From Candidatus Krumholzibacteriota bacterium (GTDB lineage Bacteria; Krumholzibacteriota; Krumholzibacteriia; Krumholzibacteriales; Krumholzibacteriaceae), in NCBI GenBank assembly GCA_016931295.1, contig JAFGEZ010000003.1, forward strand, positions 1-64,000: DNA of 64,000 bases. The letters run 5' to 3'. Shown piece after piece: positions 54,013 to 63,178 of the stretch. Each line of letters starts with the position of its first letter. The first letter of the stretch is position 1. A program made the translations under genes and the position numbers. A model generated the notes under the pieces. It was not told where the DNA came from. It worked only from the letters and a program-made list of their open reading frames with translations, and did no database searches.

Positions 54013-54483
54013 ATGAGACCGGAAGCCGGCCAGCCCGCGCCCGCGATCGAGTTGCCGGACGGGGACGGGCGCGTCCACCGTCTCGCCGATTACCGCGGTT
54101 CGTGGGTTCTCGTCTATTTCTACCCGAAAGACAACACGTCGGGATGCACGAAGGAGGCCTGCGCGATCCGCGACGTCTACCCGCGGTTCGGGAAGCTCGA
54201 CGCCGTCGTTCTCGGCGTGAGCGTCGATCCGGTGAAGAGCCACCGCTCGTTCGCAGACAGGCACGAGCTGCCCTTCACCCTCCTCTCCGACGAGAAGAAG
54301 GAGGTCGTGAAGCGGTGGGGCGCGTGGGGGAAGAAGAAGTTCATGGGCCGGGAATACATTGGCACCAGCCGTATCTCCTTTCTCGTCGATCCCGCGGGCA
54401 CGATCGCGAAAATCTACGAAAAGGTGAAACCCGCCTCGCACGCCGAGGAGGTCCTCGCCGACCTGGAGGCTCTCCGGGAATAG
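54013..54483 (+). CDS. bcp: Thioredoxin-dependent peroxiredoxin (Bcp/PrxQ)
   Basis: A 156-residue atypical two-cysteine peroxiredoxin. Peroxidatic C45 and resolving C50 are in TSGCTKEAC, the exact spacing of E. coli Bcp. The YFYPKDNT and LLSDEKKEV motifs are intact. It reduces hydroperoxides using thioredoxin in the cytoplasm. AAAGGAAAAG precedes the ATG, and a plausible promoter lies just upstream. Confidence 0.95.
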   Translation: MRPEAGQPAPAIELPDGDGRVHRLADYRGSWVLVYFYPKDNTSGCTKEACAIRDVYPRFGKLDAVVLGVSVDPVKSHRSFADRHELPFTLLSDEKKEVVKRWGAWGKKKFMGREYIGTSRISFLVDPAGTIAKIYEKVKPASHAEEVLADLEALRE

Positions 54484-54505
54484 CGCGCGTCGCGGGCACG
54501 GGGCG

Positions 54506-55240
54506 ATGCCACGCGAAGGCGATCCACGAGTGACGATTCCGTTCGAGATCGATCGAACCCACGTGCGCCGCCATGGGCGGCCGTTCGTGACGCTGAGCTA
54601 CGCGCAGAGCCTCGACGGAAGCGTCTCGGAGCGGTACGGGGAGAAGAGCGTTCTCTCCTGCGAGACGTCGATGCGGCTCACGCACGCGCTGCGCGCCGAC
54701 CACGACGCGATCCTGATCGGTATCGGCACCGTTCTCGCCGACGATCCGCGGCTGACGGTCAGGCACGCTTTCGGGCGATCCCCGCGCCCGGTGATCTTCG
54801 ATTCCCACCTCCGCTTTCCCATCACCTCGCGGCTCCTCGTCGACAATCCCTTTCCGCCCGTCATCGTCTGCACGGAGGAAGCCGACCGGTCGCGCGGGGC
54901 GCGGCTCGAGAAGGCGGGGGCCGACGTCGTGCGAGTCGCCGCCGATCCCGCCGGCCGCGTCGACATCCCCGCGGCCCTCGTCGGGCTCGCGGGCCGCGGC
55001 ATCGGTTCCCTCATGGTGGAGGGGGGGAGCCGCATCATCACGAGTTTCCTCTGCGGCGGCCATGTCGACCGTGTCGTCCTCACCGTCGCGCCGGTCTTTC
55101 TCGGCGGGATGCCGTCGGTGGGGGGCGTCGAGGCGGCGTCGAGCAACCGCCTGCCCCGGCTCGAGGCCGTCTCCTGGATGCTTCTCGGGCGCGATCTCGT
55201 CGTTACGGGCGTTCCGGAACGCGACGGCGGAAAAGACTGA
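54506..55240 (+). CDS. RibD C-terminal-type reductase
   Basis: A 244-residue protein equal to the reductase half of RibD (dihydrofolate-reductase-like fold): FVTLSYAQSLDGSVS, IGIGTVLADDPRLTVR and SLMVEGGSRIITSFL are family hallmarks. It would reduce the ribosyl group of the pyrimidine intermediate in riboflavin synthesis with NADPH. No deaminase domain is fused and no other rib gene is adjacent, so it could be a stand-alone relative with a different substrate. Start at ATG 54506 close to the bcp stop. Confidence 0.85.
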   Translation: MPREGDPRVTIPFEIDRTHVRRHGRPFVTLSYAQSLDGSVSERYGEKSVLSCETSMRLTHALRADHDAILIGIGTVLADDPRLTVRHAFGRSPRPVIFDSHLRFPITSRLLVDNPFPPVIVCTEEADRSRGARLEKAGADVVRVAADPAGRVDIPAALVGLAGRGIGSLMVEGGSRIITSFLCGGHVDRVVLTVAPVFLGGMPSVGGVEAASSNRLPRLEAVSWMLLGRDLVVTGVPERDGGKD

Positions 55241-55278
55241 TCCCGGGTGCCGGCCCCGCGGCCGGAAAGGAGTGGCGC

Positions 55279-56352
55279 ATGCGCGCCGCGTTCGTCACCT
55301 GCGGCGGATTCGACGACCTGACCGGCGCCGGCGTCTACGACCGGCGGCTCGCCGGGCACCTGCGCGAGCGGGGCGACACGGTCGACGTCGTCTCCCTTCC
55401 CCGGCGCTGCTACGCGCGCTCGCTCGGCGAGGGCCTCTCCGGCGGCCTCGCCGGCACACTCGCCGGCGGCCGCTACGACGCGATCATCGAGGACGAGCAG
55501 GACCATCCCTCGCTCCTTCTTCTCAACCGGCGGCTCCGGCGCCGCGCGGAGGGGCCGATCGTGGCGATCGTCCACCGCCTCCGCTGCCGCGGCCGGTGTC
55601 CCGGCGCGGCGCGGCTCATCTTCCGGAGGATCGAGAAACTCTATCTCGACTCGACCGACGGGATCGTGTGCGACAGCGAGATCGCGCACCGGGCGGCCGG
55701 GACGCTGTGTCCCGGCGATCGGCCGTTCATCGTCGCCTATCCCGGCAGGGACCGGCTGCCGGGCCGCCCGGCGGTGCGCGATCGCCGCGCGGGCGGCGGC
55801 CGCGCGGCGGATCTGCGCGTTCTCTTCGTCGGTAACGTCATTCGCCGGAAGGGATTGCACGTGCTCGTCGACGCGCTGGCCTCCCTGCCCCCGGTCGGAT
55901 GGCGCCTCGACGTGGTGGGATCCCTCGCCGCCGACAGCCGGTACGCGGCCGCCGTCCGCCGCCAGATCGCCGAACGCGGGATCGGGGAACGGATTTGCTT
56001 CCGCGGCGTCGTGGGCGACGGCCTTCTCGCACGGATCCTCGACGACGGCCACGTCCTCGTCGTTCCCTCGATCGAGGAGGGATCCGGGATGGTTTCGATC
56101 GAGGCCTTCAGCCGCGCGCTTCCCGTCATCGCCTCCCGCGCCGGCGGCGCGGCGGAGGTCGTCTCGCACGGCCGCGACGGTTTCCTCGTCGACCCGGGGG
56201 ACGCGGCCATGATCGCCTCCTACCTCGAACTCCTCATGGAGAACCGCGGGTATCTCCGGAAGGTCTCGACGGCCGCCGGCGTGAGCGCGGCGCGCTTTCC
56301 CACCTGGGCCGAGAGCGCCGAGGCCGTATCCTCTTTCATCCGTTCGCTCTGA
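55279..56352 (+). CDS. Glycosyltransferase family 4 protein
   Basis: A 357-residue GT-B enzyme. The N-terminal half has GGFDDLTGAGVYDRRLA. The C-terminal half has the donor-site pattern LRVLFVGNVIRRKGLHVLVDAL and the E-x7-E motif region (SIEEGSGMVSIEAFSRALPVIAS). It is expected to transfer a sugar from a nucleotide donor to an unknown acceptor. A strong GGAAAGGAG precedes the ATG. It stands alone between the RibD-like gene and the ATPase operon. Confidence 0.9.
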   Translation: MRAAFVTCGGFDDLTGAGVYDRRLAGHLRERGDTVDVVSLPRRCYARSLGEGLSGGLAGTLAGGRYDAIIEDEQDHPSLLLLNRRLRRRAEGPIVAIVHRLRCRGRCPGAARLIFRRIEKLYLDSTDGIVCDSEIAHRAAGTLCPGDRPFIVAYPGRDRLPGRPAVRDRRAGGGRAADLRVLFVGNVIRRKGLHVLVDALASLPPVGWRLDVVGSLAADSRYAAAVRRQIAERGIGERICFRGVVGDGLLARILDDGHVLVVPSIEEGSGMVSIEAFSRALPVIASRAGGAAEVVSHGRDGFLVDPGDAAMIASYLELLMENRGYLRKVSTAAGVSAARFPTWAESAEAVSSFIRSL

Positions 56353-56416
56353 CCGGCCGGCCAGCCGGGGGCATTTCGTCTGCGCCGCATCGGTCGCGCC
56401 CGCCGGGCTTCCCCCG

Positions 56417-56445
56417 TTGACACCCCGGTGACGAGCCGCTATACT
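56417..56445 (+). promoter_or_regulatory. Strong promoter of the V/A-ATPase operon
   Basis: Perfect TTGACA (56417-56422), 17-base spacer and TATACT (56440-56445, one mismatch). The transcript would start about 40 bases before the first subunit. Confidence 0.82.
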
Positions 56446-56491
56446 ACCGCAATCCGTTTCCCGCCCGCCCACTCTGGACATCGGAGAAGAC

Positions 56492-56812
56492 GTGAAGGAA
56501 GTCGTCAAGAAGATCATCGATACCGAGCGCGAGGCCAGAGACCGGATCGAGGAGGCGCGCGCCGAGGCGCAGCGCATCGTCCGCGACGCGGAGCGCGGCA
56601 GCCGGGCGATCGTCGAGGAGCGGCGCCAGGCGAGCGTCGCCGAGGGCCAGCGGATCGTCGAGGTCGCCATTGGCGAAGCCGAAAAGGAGAAGGCGCGCCT
56701 GATCGGGGCGGTCGGGGGCGGCGGCTCCCGGATGCTCGAAGAGCGCCGGGACAGCGTCGAGCGCGCCGTCGATCGGGCCGCGCGTCTCGTCTCCGGGGAG
56801 GCCGGAGACTAG
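56492..56812 (+). CDS. V/A-type ATPase peripheral-stalk subunit (G/H)
   Basis: A 106-residue, almost wholly helical, heptad-rich protein with alternating E/K/R (AREARDRIEEARAEA). This is the usual look of the small stalk subunit (NtpF/AhaH) that pairs with subunit E. It starts with GTG after GGAGAAG. It is the first gene after the operon promoter and precedes subunit C by 64 bases. Sequence identity in this subunit is always low, so the call rests on context. Confidence 0.78.
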   Translation: MKEVVKKIIDTEREARDRIEEARAEAQRIVRDAERGSRAIVEERRQASVAEGQRIVEVAIGEAEKEKARLIGAVGGGGSRMLEERRDSVERAVDRAARLVSGEAGD

Positions 56813-56876
56813 CGGCCGCTGGTTTTGCCCGTGTTCGCCCGCGCCGGCAAAACGGCGATACAACCGGGGAATCTTC

Positions 56877-57938
56877 ATGGTATTCGGACCGGTCAGCAAG
56901 TATTCGCTCGTGAACGCCAAGGTGCGCGCGCGCCTCAGCACGCTCCTCGACGAGGCGACGATCAACCGCCTCGCCGAGACGCGCGATCTCTCCGAATTCT
57001 ACGCGGCCCTCGACGGGACGATCTACGAGCCGATATTCTCCCAGCCCGAGATCGCCTTCGACCCGCGCGTCGGCGAGCGGCTCCTCCTCGAGCGCGAGAT
57101 ACTCTGGCACACCGAGCTGCTCCGCGATCTCAAGGGCGCCGAGCGCGCCCTCGTCTCCCACTTCATCGAGAAGTACGAGATCGAGAACCTCAAGGTGGCG
57201 CTGCGCATCCGGGAAGGACACCGGGACGGCGAGGAGATGAAGTACCTCGTCCGCGGCTCGCTCCCGCACGCCTTGCCCTACGGGGCGATCAGCGAGGCGG
57301 GCTCCCTCGAGGAGGCCCTCGCGTACCTCAACGGTTCGCCCTTCCACGAACCGGTCAGGCGGGCCCTCGACGCGTACGGCGAACGCGGCACCCTTTTTCC
57401 CGTGGAGATCGGGCTCGAGATCGACTACTATCGACGGCTCAAGGAGCGGGTCGCCGCCCTCGCGAAGGGCGACCGGCGGATCGCCGAGCGGCTCGTCGGC
57501 CTCGAGATCGACCGGACGAACATCGGATGGCTGATCCGGTTGAAGTTCTACTACGACGTGCCCGTCGGGGAGCTGCTCGACTACAACATCCCCGGCGGAT
57601 ACCGGATGACGGCGGACCGGCTCCGCGAGGCCTTCAAGGCGGAGTCCCTGCGCGACGTCCTGCGCGTCGCCATCGAGAAATCGTACAGCAGCGTCTCGGA
57701 CGCTCTCGTGCAGGGCGAGCAGCTCAGCAAGCTCTACCTGCTCGAGATCATCCTCTGGAACTACCTGCTCGTCGAGGCGAAACGGACGCTGGGAGGGTTC
57801 CCCTTCACGATCGGGACGATCCTCGCCTACCTGATCCTGAAGCGCACGGAAGTGCGGAACGTCATCACGATACTGAACGGCAAGGTCTACCGGATGGGGC
57901 GGAGCGAGATCGAGAGCCACCTGCGCGTGGCCTTCTGA
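56877..57938 (+). CDS. atpC: V/A-type ATP synthase subunit C
   Basis: A 353-residue AC39/subunit d-like protein linking the central rotor stalk to the membrane ring. Mostly helical, with the family's YSLVNAKVRARLSTLLDE start and VRNVITILNGKVYR near the end. It lies upstream of subunit I, a common order for bacterial V/A-ATPases. The gap from subunit I is 10 bases. Confidence 0.87.
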   Translation: MVFGPVSKYSLVNAKVRARLSTLLDEATINRLAETRDLSEFYAALDGTIYEPIFSQPEIAFDPRVGERLLLEREILWHTELLRDLKGAERALVSHFIEKYEIENLKVALRIREGHRDGEEMKYLVRGSLPHALPYGAISEAGSLEEALAYLNGSPFHEPVRRALDAYGERGTLFPVEIGLEIDYYRRLKERVAALAKGDRRIAERLVGLEIDRTNIGWLIRLKFYYDVPVGELLDYNIPGGYRMTADRLREAFKAESLRDVLRVAIEKSYSSVSDALVQGEQLSKLYLLEIILWNYLLVEAKRTLGGFPFTIGTILAYLILKRTEVRNVITILNGKVYRMGRSEIESHLRVAF

Positions 57939-57948
57939 GGAAACGACC

Positions 57949-59952
57949 ATGTTCACGCCGGAACGGATGCACCAGATCAACGTCGTCGTCTTCGAGACGG
58001 AGGTCGACGCCGTCGCGAAGGAGATCGTTCGCCTCGGCATCCTCCACCTCGTCCAGCTCGACGAGCACGAGGACTGGGTCGGGCAGCTCAAGGACTACGA
58101 GACCCGCAAGATGCAGGGCCGCATCGACGGGCTCGCCGGCAGGGTCGCTCAGCTGATGAAATCCCTCGGGATCCGGGAATTGCCCCTCGAGGCGCGCGAC
58201 GGCCGCCACCTCGAGATCACGCCCGCCGACCTCGACGGGATGGACCGGGAGATGGCCGCGCTCGAGCAGAAGGTGGAGGGCCTCGGGCTCAGGCGCAAGG
58301 AGCTCCAGGTGAAGTACGAGCGCCTGCAGGGGATCATGCGCGAGGTGGCTCCCCTCGACGTCGTCGGGCTTTCGCCGGAACGCGCGCCGTACACCTTCCT
58401 CGAGATCCGCTACGGCCAGGTCCGCGCCGAGAACCTCGGATACGTACGCGAGAAGCTCGCGCCCCTCGCAGCCGTCGCCCTGCCCCTCGTGGTGCGCGAC
58501 GGCGACCAGGTGCTCCTCGTCATCGGCCTGAAGACCGACCGCCTCAAGCTCAAGCGGATCCTCCGCGAGGCGGCCTTCGAGGAGATCGAGGTGCCCGAGG
58601 AGGCGAAGGGGGATCCGGGGCTCGTCACCGGCGAGCTGGAGAAGCGGATCGCAGGGCTCGCGGAGCAGATCGGCGAGGTCGACGGGGAGCTGGCGGCGCT
58701 CCGGGGCGAGCACGCCGAGGCGGTCACCGAGTACCACCGCTCCCTCAAGGTCGCCGAGCTGCTGCTCAAGGTGAAGACCTACCTCAAGAGGACGGCGAAG
58801 ACCTACATCTTCTCCGGGTGGATACCGAGCGACAAGCGGCAGACCGTCGAGCGGGAGATCTACCGCGCGGCGAGGGGACGGGCGATCATCGAGATCATCC
58901 CGCCCGAGGAGATCGCCGGCGTGCGCGAGGGGACGCGCCACGTGCCGGTTCTGCTGCGCCATCCCGGTTTCTTCCGGCCCTTCGAGATGCTCGTCTCGAG
59001 CTACGGCCTTCCCGAGTATTCCTTTCTCGATCCGACATTCTTCGTCGCCATCTCCTTCCTGGCGATGTTCGGGATGATGTTCGGCGACGTCGGCCACGGC
59101 TTCATCCTCGCGGCGATCGGCTGGATGCTCGGTTTCCGGGGAGGAGCGGAGCGCGCCGATGCGACGCGCCTGATCGGCAAGCTCGCTTTCTACTGCGGCC
59201 TCTCCTCGATCGTCTTCGGCTTCCTCTTCGGCAGCATCTTCGGGCTCGAGGAACTGCTGCCGAGCCTGTGGATGAAGCCCATGCACGACGTCCTCTATTT
59301 CTTCCGCGTCGCGGTCTACTTCGGGATCGCGATGATCTCGATCGGGATCCTCCTCAACGTGATCAACGCGATCCGCACGCGGAACTACAAGGCCACGTTC
59401 TTCGATCACGCCGGCATCGTCAGCGCCGTCATCTACTGGGGCGGCATCGGCGTGGTCTCGATCTTTCTCGCGAACCGGCCCATACCGGTGAGGCTCCTGC
59501 TCCTCGCGGTGGGGCTGCCGATCCTCGTCCTCTTCCTCAGGGAGCCCCTCGCCGCCGTCTTCTCGCGCCGCCGGCCGCGTTTCGAGAAGGGGCTCATGAC
59601 CTACCTGATGGAAACGGTGATCGAGGTCATGGAGATCGTCACGGGGTACCTCGGCAACACGGTGTCTTTCATCCGTGTCGCCGCCTTCTCCCTCGCCCAC
59701 GTCGGGCTCTTCATCGCCGTCTTCAGCCTCGTGGACATGGTGAAGGGCAAGAGCGGGGGATGGGCGTACTCGGCGATCATACTCGTGATCGGAAACGCCG
59801 TCGTCATCGCCCTGGAGGGGCTCGTCGTCACGATCCAGGCGATCCGCCTGGAGTACTACGAGTTCTTCGGCAAGTTCTTTCTCGGCGGAGGCACGGCGTA
59901 CAAACCCATCGGCCTCGGTCCGGCGCGCCGCCGGGCCGAAGGAAAGGAGTAG
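57949..59952 (+). CDS. atpI: V/A-type ATP synthase subunit I (a-type stator)
   Basis: A 667-residue membrane stator. The first 360 residues form a cytoplasmic coiled-coil arm (LEQKVEGLGLRRKELQVKYERL). From about 360 on there are seven or eight membrane helices, beginning with FFVAISFLAMFGMMFGDVGHG. The late helix with the essential arginine is near NTVSFIRVAAFSLAH. It forms the ion half-channels against the K ring. It precedes subunit K by six bases. Confidence 0.94.
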   Translation: MFTPERMHQINVVVFETEVDAVAKEIVRLGILHLVQLDEHEDWVGQLKDYETRKMQGRIDGLAGRVAQLMKSLGIRELPLEARDGRHLEITPADLDGMDREMAALEQKVEGLGLRRKELQVKYERLQGIMREVAPLDVVGLSPERAPYTFLEIRYGQVRAENLGYVREKLAPLAAVALPLVVRDGDQVLLVIGLKTDRLKLKRILREAAFEEIEVPEEAKGDPGLVTGELEKRIAGLAEQIGEVDGELAALRGEHAEAVTEYHRSLKVAELLLKVKTYLKRTAKTYIFSGWIPSDKRQTVEREIYRAARGRAIIEIIPPEEIAGVREGTRHVPVLLRHPGFFRPFEMLVSSYGLPEYSFLDPTFFVAISFLAMFGMMFGDVGHGFILAAIGWMLGFRGGAERADATRLIGKLAFYCGLSSIVFGFLFGSIFGLEELLPSLWMKPMHDVLYFFRVAVYFGIAMISIGILLNVINAIRTRNYKATFFDHAGIVSAVIYWGGIGVVSIFLANRPIPVRLLLLAVGLPILVLFLREPLAAVFSRRRPRFEKGLMTYLMETVIEVMEIVTGYLGNTVSFIRVAAFSLAHVGLFIAVFSLVDMVKGKSGGWAYSAIILVIGNAVVIALEGLVVTIQAIRLEYYEFFGKFFLGGGTAYKPIGLGPARRRAEGKE

Positions 59953-59958
59953 CCGGGA

Positions 59959-60363
59959 ATGTCACAGCAAGAGGCTCGCAGGCGGAAGATGAAGCGGTGG
60001 ATAACGCTTTCCACGACGGCAGTCATCTCGACCGTCTTCATCGTCCTGCTGATCACCCTGACGACCACCGCGGTCCACGTCCACGGCCAGCAGCAGCACA
60101 GCGCCGCCGTGACCGGGACGGCCAGGACCTGGACGCCCGAGACGGCCAAGGTGACGGTCTGGGCCTTCGCCGCGGCGGCCTTCTCGACGGCGATCGGCTC
60201 GGTCGGCGCCGGCGTCGCCGTCGCCTACGTGGGCTCGGCCGCGCTCGGGGCGATCGGGGAGAAGCCCGAACTCGCGGCGCGCGCGCTCATCTACGTGGGC
60301 CTCGCCGAGGGGATCGCGATCTACGGGCTGATCATCTCGATCATGATCCTCACAAAGATCTGA
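59959..60363 (+). CDS. atpK: V/A-type ATP synthase subunit K (rotor proteolipid)
   Basis: A 134-residue proteolipid. An extra N-terminal helix (about 14-37), followed by a polar His/Gln loop (VHVHGQQQHS), precedes the usual hairpin. The carboxylate is E117 in YVGLAEGIAIYG. The first hairpin helix (FSTAIGSVGAGVAVAY) has no glutamine, and the residue after E117 is glycine instead of Ser/Thr. This argues for proton rather than sodium coupling, though not conclusively. The extra helix may be a cleaved signal-like segment. Confidence 0.92.
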   Translation: MSQQEARRRKMKRWITLSTTAVISTVFIVLLITLTTTAVHVHGQQQHSAAVTGTARTWTPETAKVTVWAFAAAAFSTAIGSVGAGVAVAYVGSAALGAIGEKPELAARALIYVGLAEGIAIYGLIISIMILTKI

Positions 60364-60390
60364 CGGGGGATCGTCCACGGGAGCGTGTCG

Positions 60391-60699
60391 ATGAAGTTTT
60401 TCGTGATCGCCGACGAGAATACGGTCACCGGGTTCAATCTCGTCGGCCTCGAGGGCGAGGTCGTCGAGACGGCCGACGAGGCGAGGGAGGCGATGGCCAA
60501 GGCCTTCGCCCCCGACTCGGAGATCGGTATCGTCATCACCACCGAGCGGATCGCTTCGGAGATCCGCAGCGAGATGGAGGAGTACGTGTACAGCCGCTCC
60601 TTCCCGCTCGTCATCGAGATCCCCGACCGCACGGGGCCCATCGAGGGGCGCGTCTCGATCCGCGAGATGGTGCGGTCGGCAGTCGGCGTGAACGTGTAA
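60391..60699 (+). CDS. atpF: V/A-type ATP synthase subunit F
   Basis: A 102-residue small rotor subunit with a Rossmann-like start (KFFVIADENTVTGFNLVG) and the family motif IGIVITTERIASEI. ATG 60391 is preferred because GGGAG lies seven bases upstream; GTG 60385 is the alternative. It sits between K and E, as in many bacterial V/A operons. Confidence 0.93.
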   Translation: MKFFVIADENTVTGFNLVGLEGEVVETADEAREAMAKAFAPDSEIGIVITTERIASEIRSEMEEYVYSRSFPLVIEIPDRTGPIEGRVSIREMVRSAVGVNV

Positions 60700-60734
60700 C
60701 GTGAGCGCCGCCGGCGGCGGCGCTCAACGAGGGA

Positions 60735-61403
60735 GTGTCAACGTTGGTGGAACAGGAATCCGTCGACAGGATCTGCGGGAAGATCGAGGAGGACGGCGTG
60801 GCCGAGATCGAGTCGATCCTCGAGAAGGCCCGCCGGACGGCCGCCGAGATCTCGGAGAAGGCCGCCGCCGAGGGGGAGGCCGTCGCCGGGAAGGTTCTCA
60901 AGGACGCGCGCGAGAAGGCGGAATCGAACCGCAGGCGGCTTCTCTCCAGCGTGAGCCTCGAGGTGCGCCGCGCGCAACTCAAGGCCCGCGAGGAGATCGT
61001 CGCCGAGATCCTCGGCCGCGTCGAGAAGCGCCTCGGCGAGCTTCGCGAAAGCGGCGGGTACGGACGGATCCTCGCCGCTCTCGTCGTCGAGGGGGTCGAC
61101 GCGCTCGACGGCGCGCGCTTCGTGGTCGCGGTCGACCGCCGCGACATGGCGCTCGTCGAATCGGAGGTCTTTCCCGCCGTCCGGGAGGCTGCCGCCGCCG
61201 GCGGGCGAACGATCGAATCGCTCGATGCAAAGCCCCTCGACACGCCGTCGCTCGGCGGCGCGCGCATCGGCGTACCGGACGGCAAGGTGATATTCGACAA
61301 CACGTTCGAAGCCCGGAAGTATCGATTCCGGGATGAAATACGACGGATCATCTTCGAGGAAGTCGTCGCTTCGTCGGGGGAGGGGGGCGAGGGCAGTGCT
61401 TGA
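60735..61403 (+). CDS. atpE: V/A-type ATP synthase subunit E
   Basis: A 222-residue peripheral stalk subunit. Long helical N-terminal half (ILEKARRTAAEISEKAAAEGE), then a mixed globular C-terminal domain with DGKVIFDNTFEAR. It pairs with the G/H protein to form the stator. The start is uncertain: GTG 60735 is listed, but GGGAG (60731-60735) is better spaced for TTG 60744. It overlaps subunit A by eight bases. Confidence 0.9.
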   Translation: MSTLVEQESVDRICGKIEEDGVAEIESILEKARRTAAEISEKAAAEGEAVAGKVLKDAREKAESNRRRLLSSVSLEVRRAQLKAREEIVAEILGRVEKRLGELRESGGYGRILAALVVEGVDALDGARFVVAVDRRDMALVESEVFPAVREAAAAGGRTIESLDAKPLDTPSLGGARIGVPDGKVIFDNTFEARKYRFRDEIRRIIFEEVVASSGEGGEGSA

Positions 61404-63165
61404 GATCATCGGAACGGTCGAGAAGGTCATCGGGCCCGTCATCCATGCGCGGGGCGTGACGACAGCGAAGATGCTCGATCTCGTCGAGGTCGGCGAAGAT
61501 CACCTCGTCGGCGAGATCGTGAAGCTCGACGGCGAGCATGCCGCCATCCAGGTCTACGAGGACACGACCGGGCTCGCGCCGGGAGCGGCCATCTACAGTG
61601 CCGGCGTGCCCCTGTCCGTCGAGCTCGGCCCGGGGCTTCTCGGCACGATCTACGACGGCATCCAGCGGCCCCTCGAGGTCATCCGCGACGCCTCCGACCA
61701 GTACATCCAGCGGGGGATCCACGTGCCGGCGCTCGACCGGGAGGCGCGCTGGGCCTTCGAGCCGGTCGTCGCCGCCGGGACGGCCGTGACGGGCGGGGAG
61801 ACGGTCGGCGAGGTGCAGGAGACGGGGCTGATCAAACACCGCGTCCTCGTGCCCCCCGGCGTGAAGGGGACCGTCTCGTGGACGGCCGGCGCCGGCGAGT
61901 ACGGCGTCGACGATGTCGTCTGCCGCGTCGAGACGGAGGCGGGCAGTACGCGGGAGGTGAAGCTGCACCAGCGCTGGCCCGTCCGGCGGGGCCGCCCCGT
62001 CGGGGGACGGCTGCCGCTCCATCTGCCGCTCGTGACCGGGCAGCGCGTCGTCGACACGCTCTTCCCCGTCGCGAAGGGCGGGACCGTGGTTGTCCCCGGC
62101 GGCTTCGGCACGGGCAAGACGATGATCCAGCACGCGCTCTCGAAGTGGAGCGACGCCGACATCATCGTCTACATCGGATGCGGCGAGCGGGGCAACGAGA
62201 TGACCGACGTGCTCATCTCCTTCCCCGAGCTCGTCGATCCGCGCTCGGGACGCCCGATCATGGAGCGCACCGTCCTCATCGCCAACACCTCGAACATGCC
62301 CGTCGCGGCGCGCGAGGCCTCGATCTACACGGGGATCACGATCGCCGAGTACTACCGCGACCAGGGTTACCACGTGGCGATCATGGCCGATTCCACCTCA
62401 CGCTGGGCCGAGGCGCTTCGCGAGCTCTCCGGCCGGATGGAGGAGATGCCCGCGGACGAGGGGTATCCCGCCTACCTGCCGACCCGCCTCGCCGAGTTCT
62501 ACGAGCGGGCGGGAATGGTGGAGACCATCGGCGGCGGCGAGGGATCGATCTCGATCGTCGGCTCGGTCTCCCCGCCGGGCGGCGATTTCTCCGAGCCGGT
62601 CACACAGCACACGAAGCGGTTCGTCCGCTGCCTGTGGGCCCTCGACCGCCAGCTCGCCAACGCGCGGCACTACCCGGCGATCTCGTGGCTCGACTCCTAC
62701 AGCGAGTACGTCGAGGAGATCGCCGACTGGTGGCAGCAGCGCTCGGGGGGGGAGTGGATGGAGCTCCGCCAGGGCATCATGACGCTCCTCCAGCAGGAGG
62801 GGAAGCTCCAGCAGGTCGTCAAGCTCGTCGGCCCCGACGTCCTGCCCGACACGCAGCGGATCGTCCTCGAGACGTGCACGATGTTCAAGAACGCATTCCT
62901 GCAGCAGAACAGCTTCGACAAGGTCGACATGTACTGCACGCCCGAGAAGCAGGTGAAGATGCTGCGGATCATCATCGACTACTACGAGCTCGGGCTGGAG
63001 AATATCAAGAAGGGCGCGAACATCCATCAGATCAAGAAGATGGAGATCTCGTCGGAGATCATGCGCATGAAGTTCGCCGTGCCGAACGACGAGATCGGGA
63101 AGCTCGACGAGATCAGGGACAGGCTTCGTCGCTCGATGCAGGCCATCAGCGACATGTTCGATTGA
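61396..63165 (+). CDS. atpA: V/A-type ATP synthase catalytic subunit A
   Basis: A 589-residue catalytic subunit. The Walker A P-loop is GGFGTGKT near residue 236, followed by the Walker B region [17 protein letters not shown] and the Asp in [13 protein letters not shown]. The non-homologous insertion typical of A subunits (about 110-185) is present, including [14 protein letters not shown] 61396 is used as it begins with the conserved [14 protein letters not shown]; the upstream in-frame ATG (61333) lies inside subunit E. Confidence 0.95.
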   Translation: MLEIIGTVEKVIGPVIHARGVTTAKMLDLVEVGEDHLVGEIVKLDGEHAAIQVYEDTTGLAPGAAIYSAGVPLSVELGPGLLGTIYDGIQRPLEVIRDASDQYIQRGIHVPALDREARWAFEPVVAAGTAVTGGETVGEVQETGLIKHRVLVPPGVKGTVSWTAGAGEYGVDDVVCRVETEAGSTREVKLHQRWPVRRGRPVGGRLPLHLPLVTGQRVVDTLFPVAKGGTVVVPGGFGTGKTMIQHALSKWSDADIIVYIGCGERGNEMTDVLISFPELVDPRSGRPIMERTVLIANTSNMPVAAREASIYTGITIAEYYRDQGYHVAIMADSTSRWAEALRELSGRMEEMPADEGYPAYLPTRLAEFYERAGMVETIGGGEGSISIVGSVSPPGGDFSEPVTQHTKRFVRCLWALDRQLANARHYPAISWLDSYSEYVEEIADWWQQRSGGEWMELRQGIMTLLQQEGKLQQVVKLVGPDVLPDTQRIVLETCTMFKNAFLQQNSFDKVDMYCTPEKQVKMLRIIIDYYELGLENIKKGANIHQIKKMEISSEIMRMKFAVPNDEIGKLDEIRDRLRRSMQAISDMFD

Positions 63166-63178
63166 GAGAAGAGACGAC

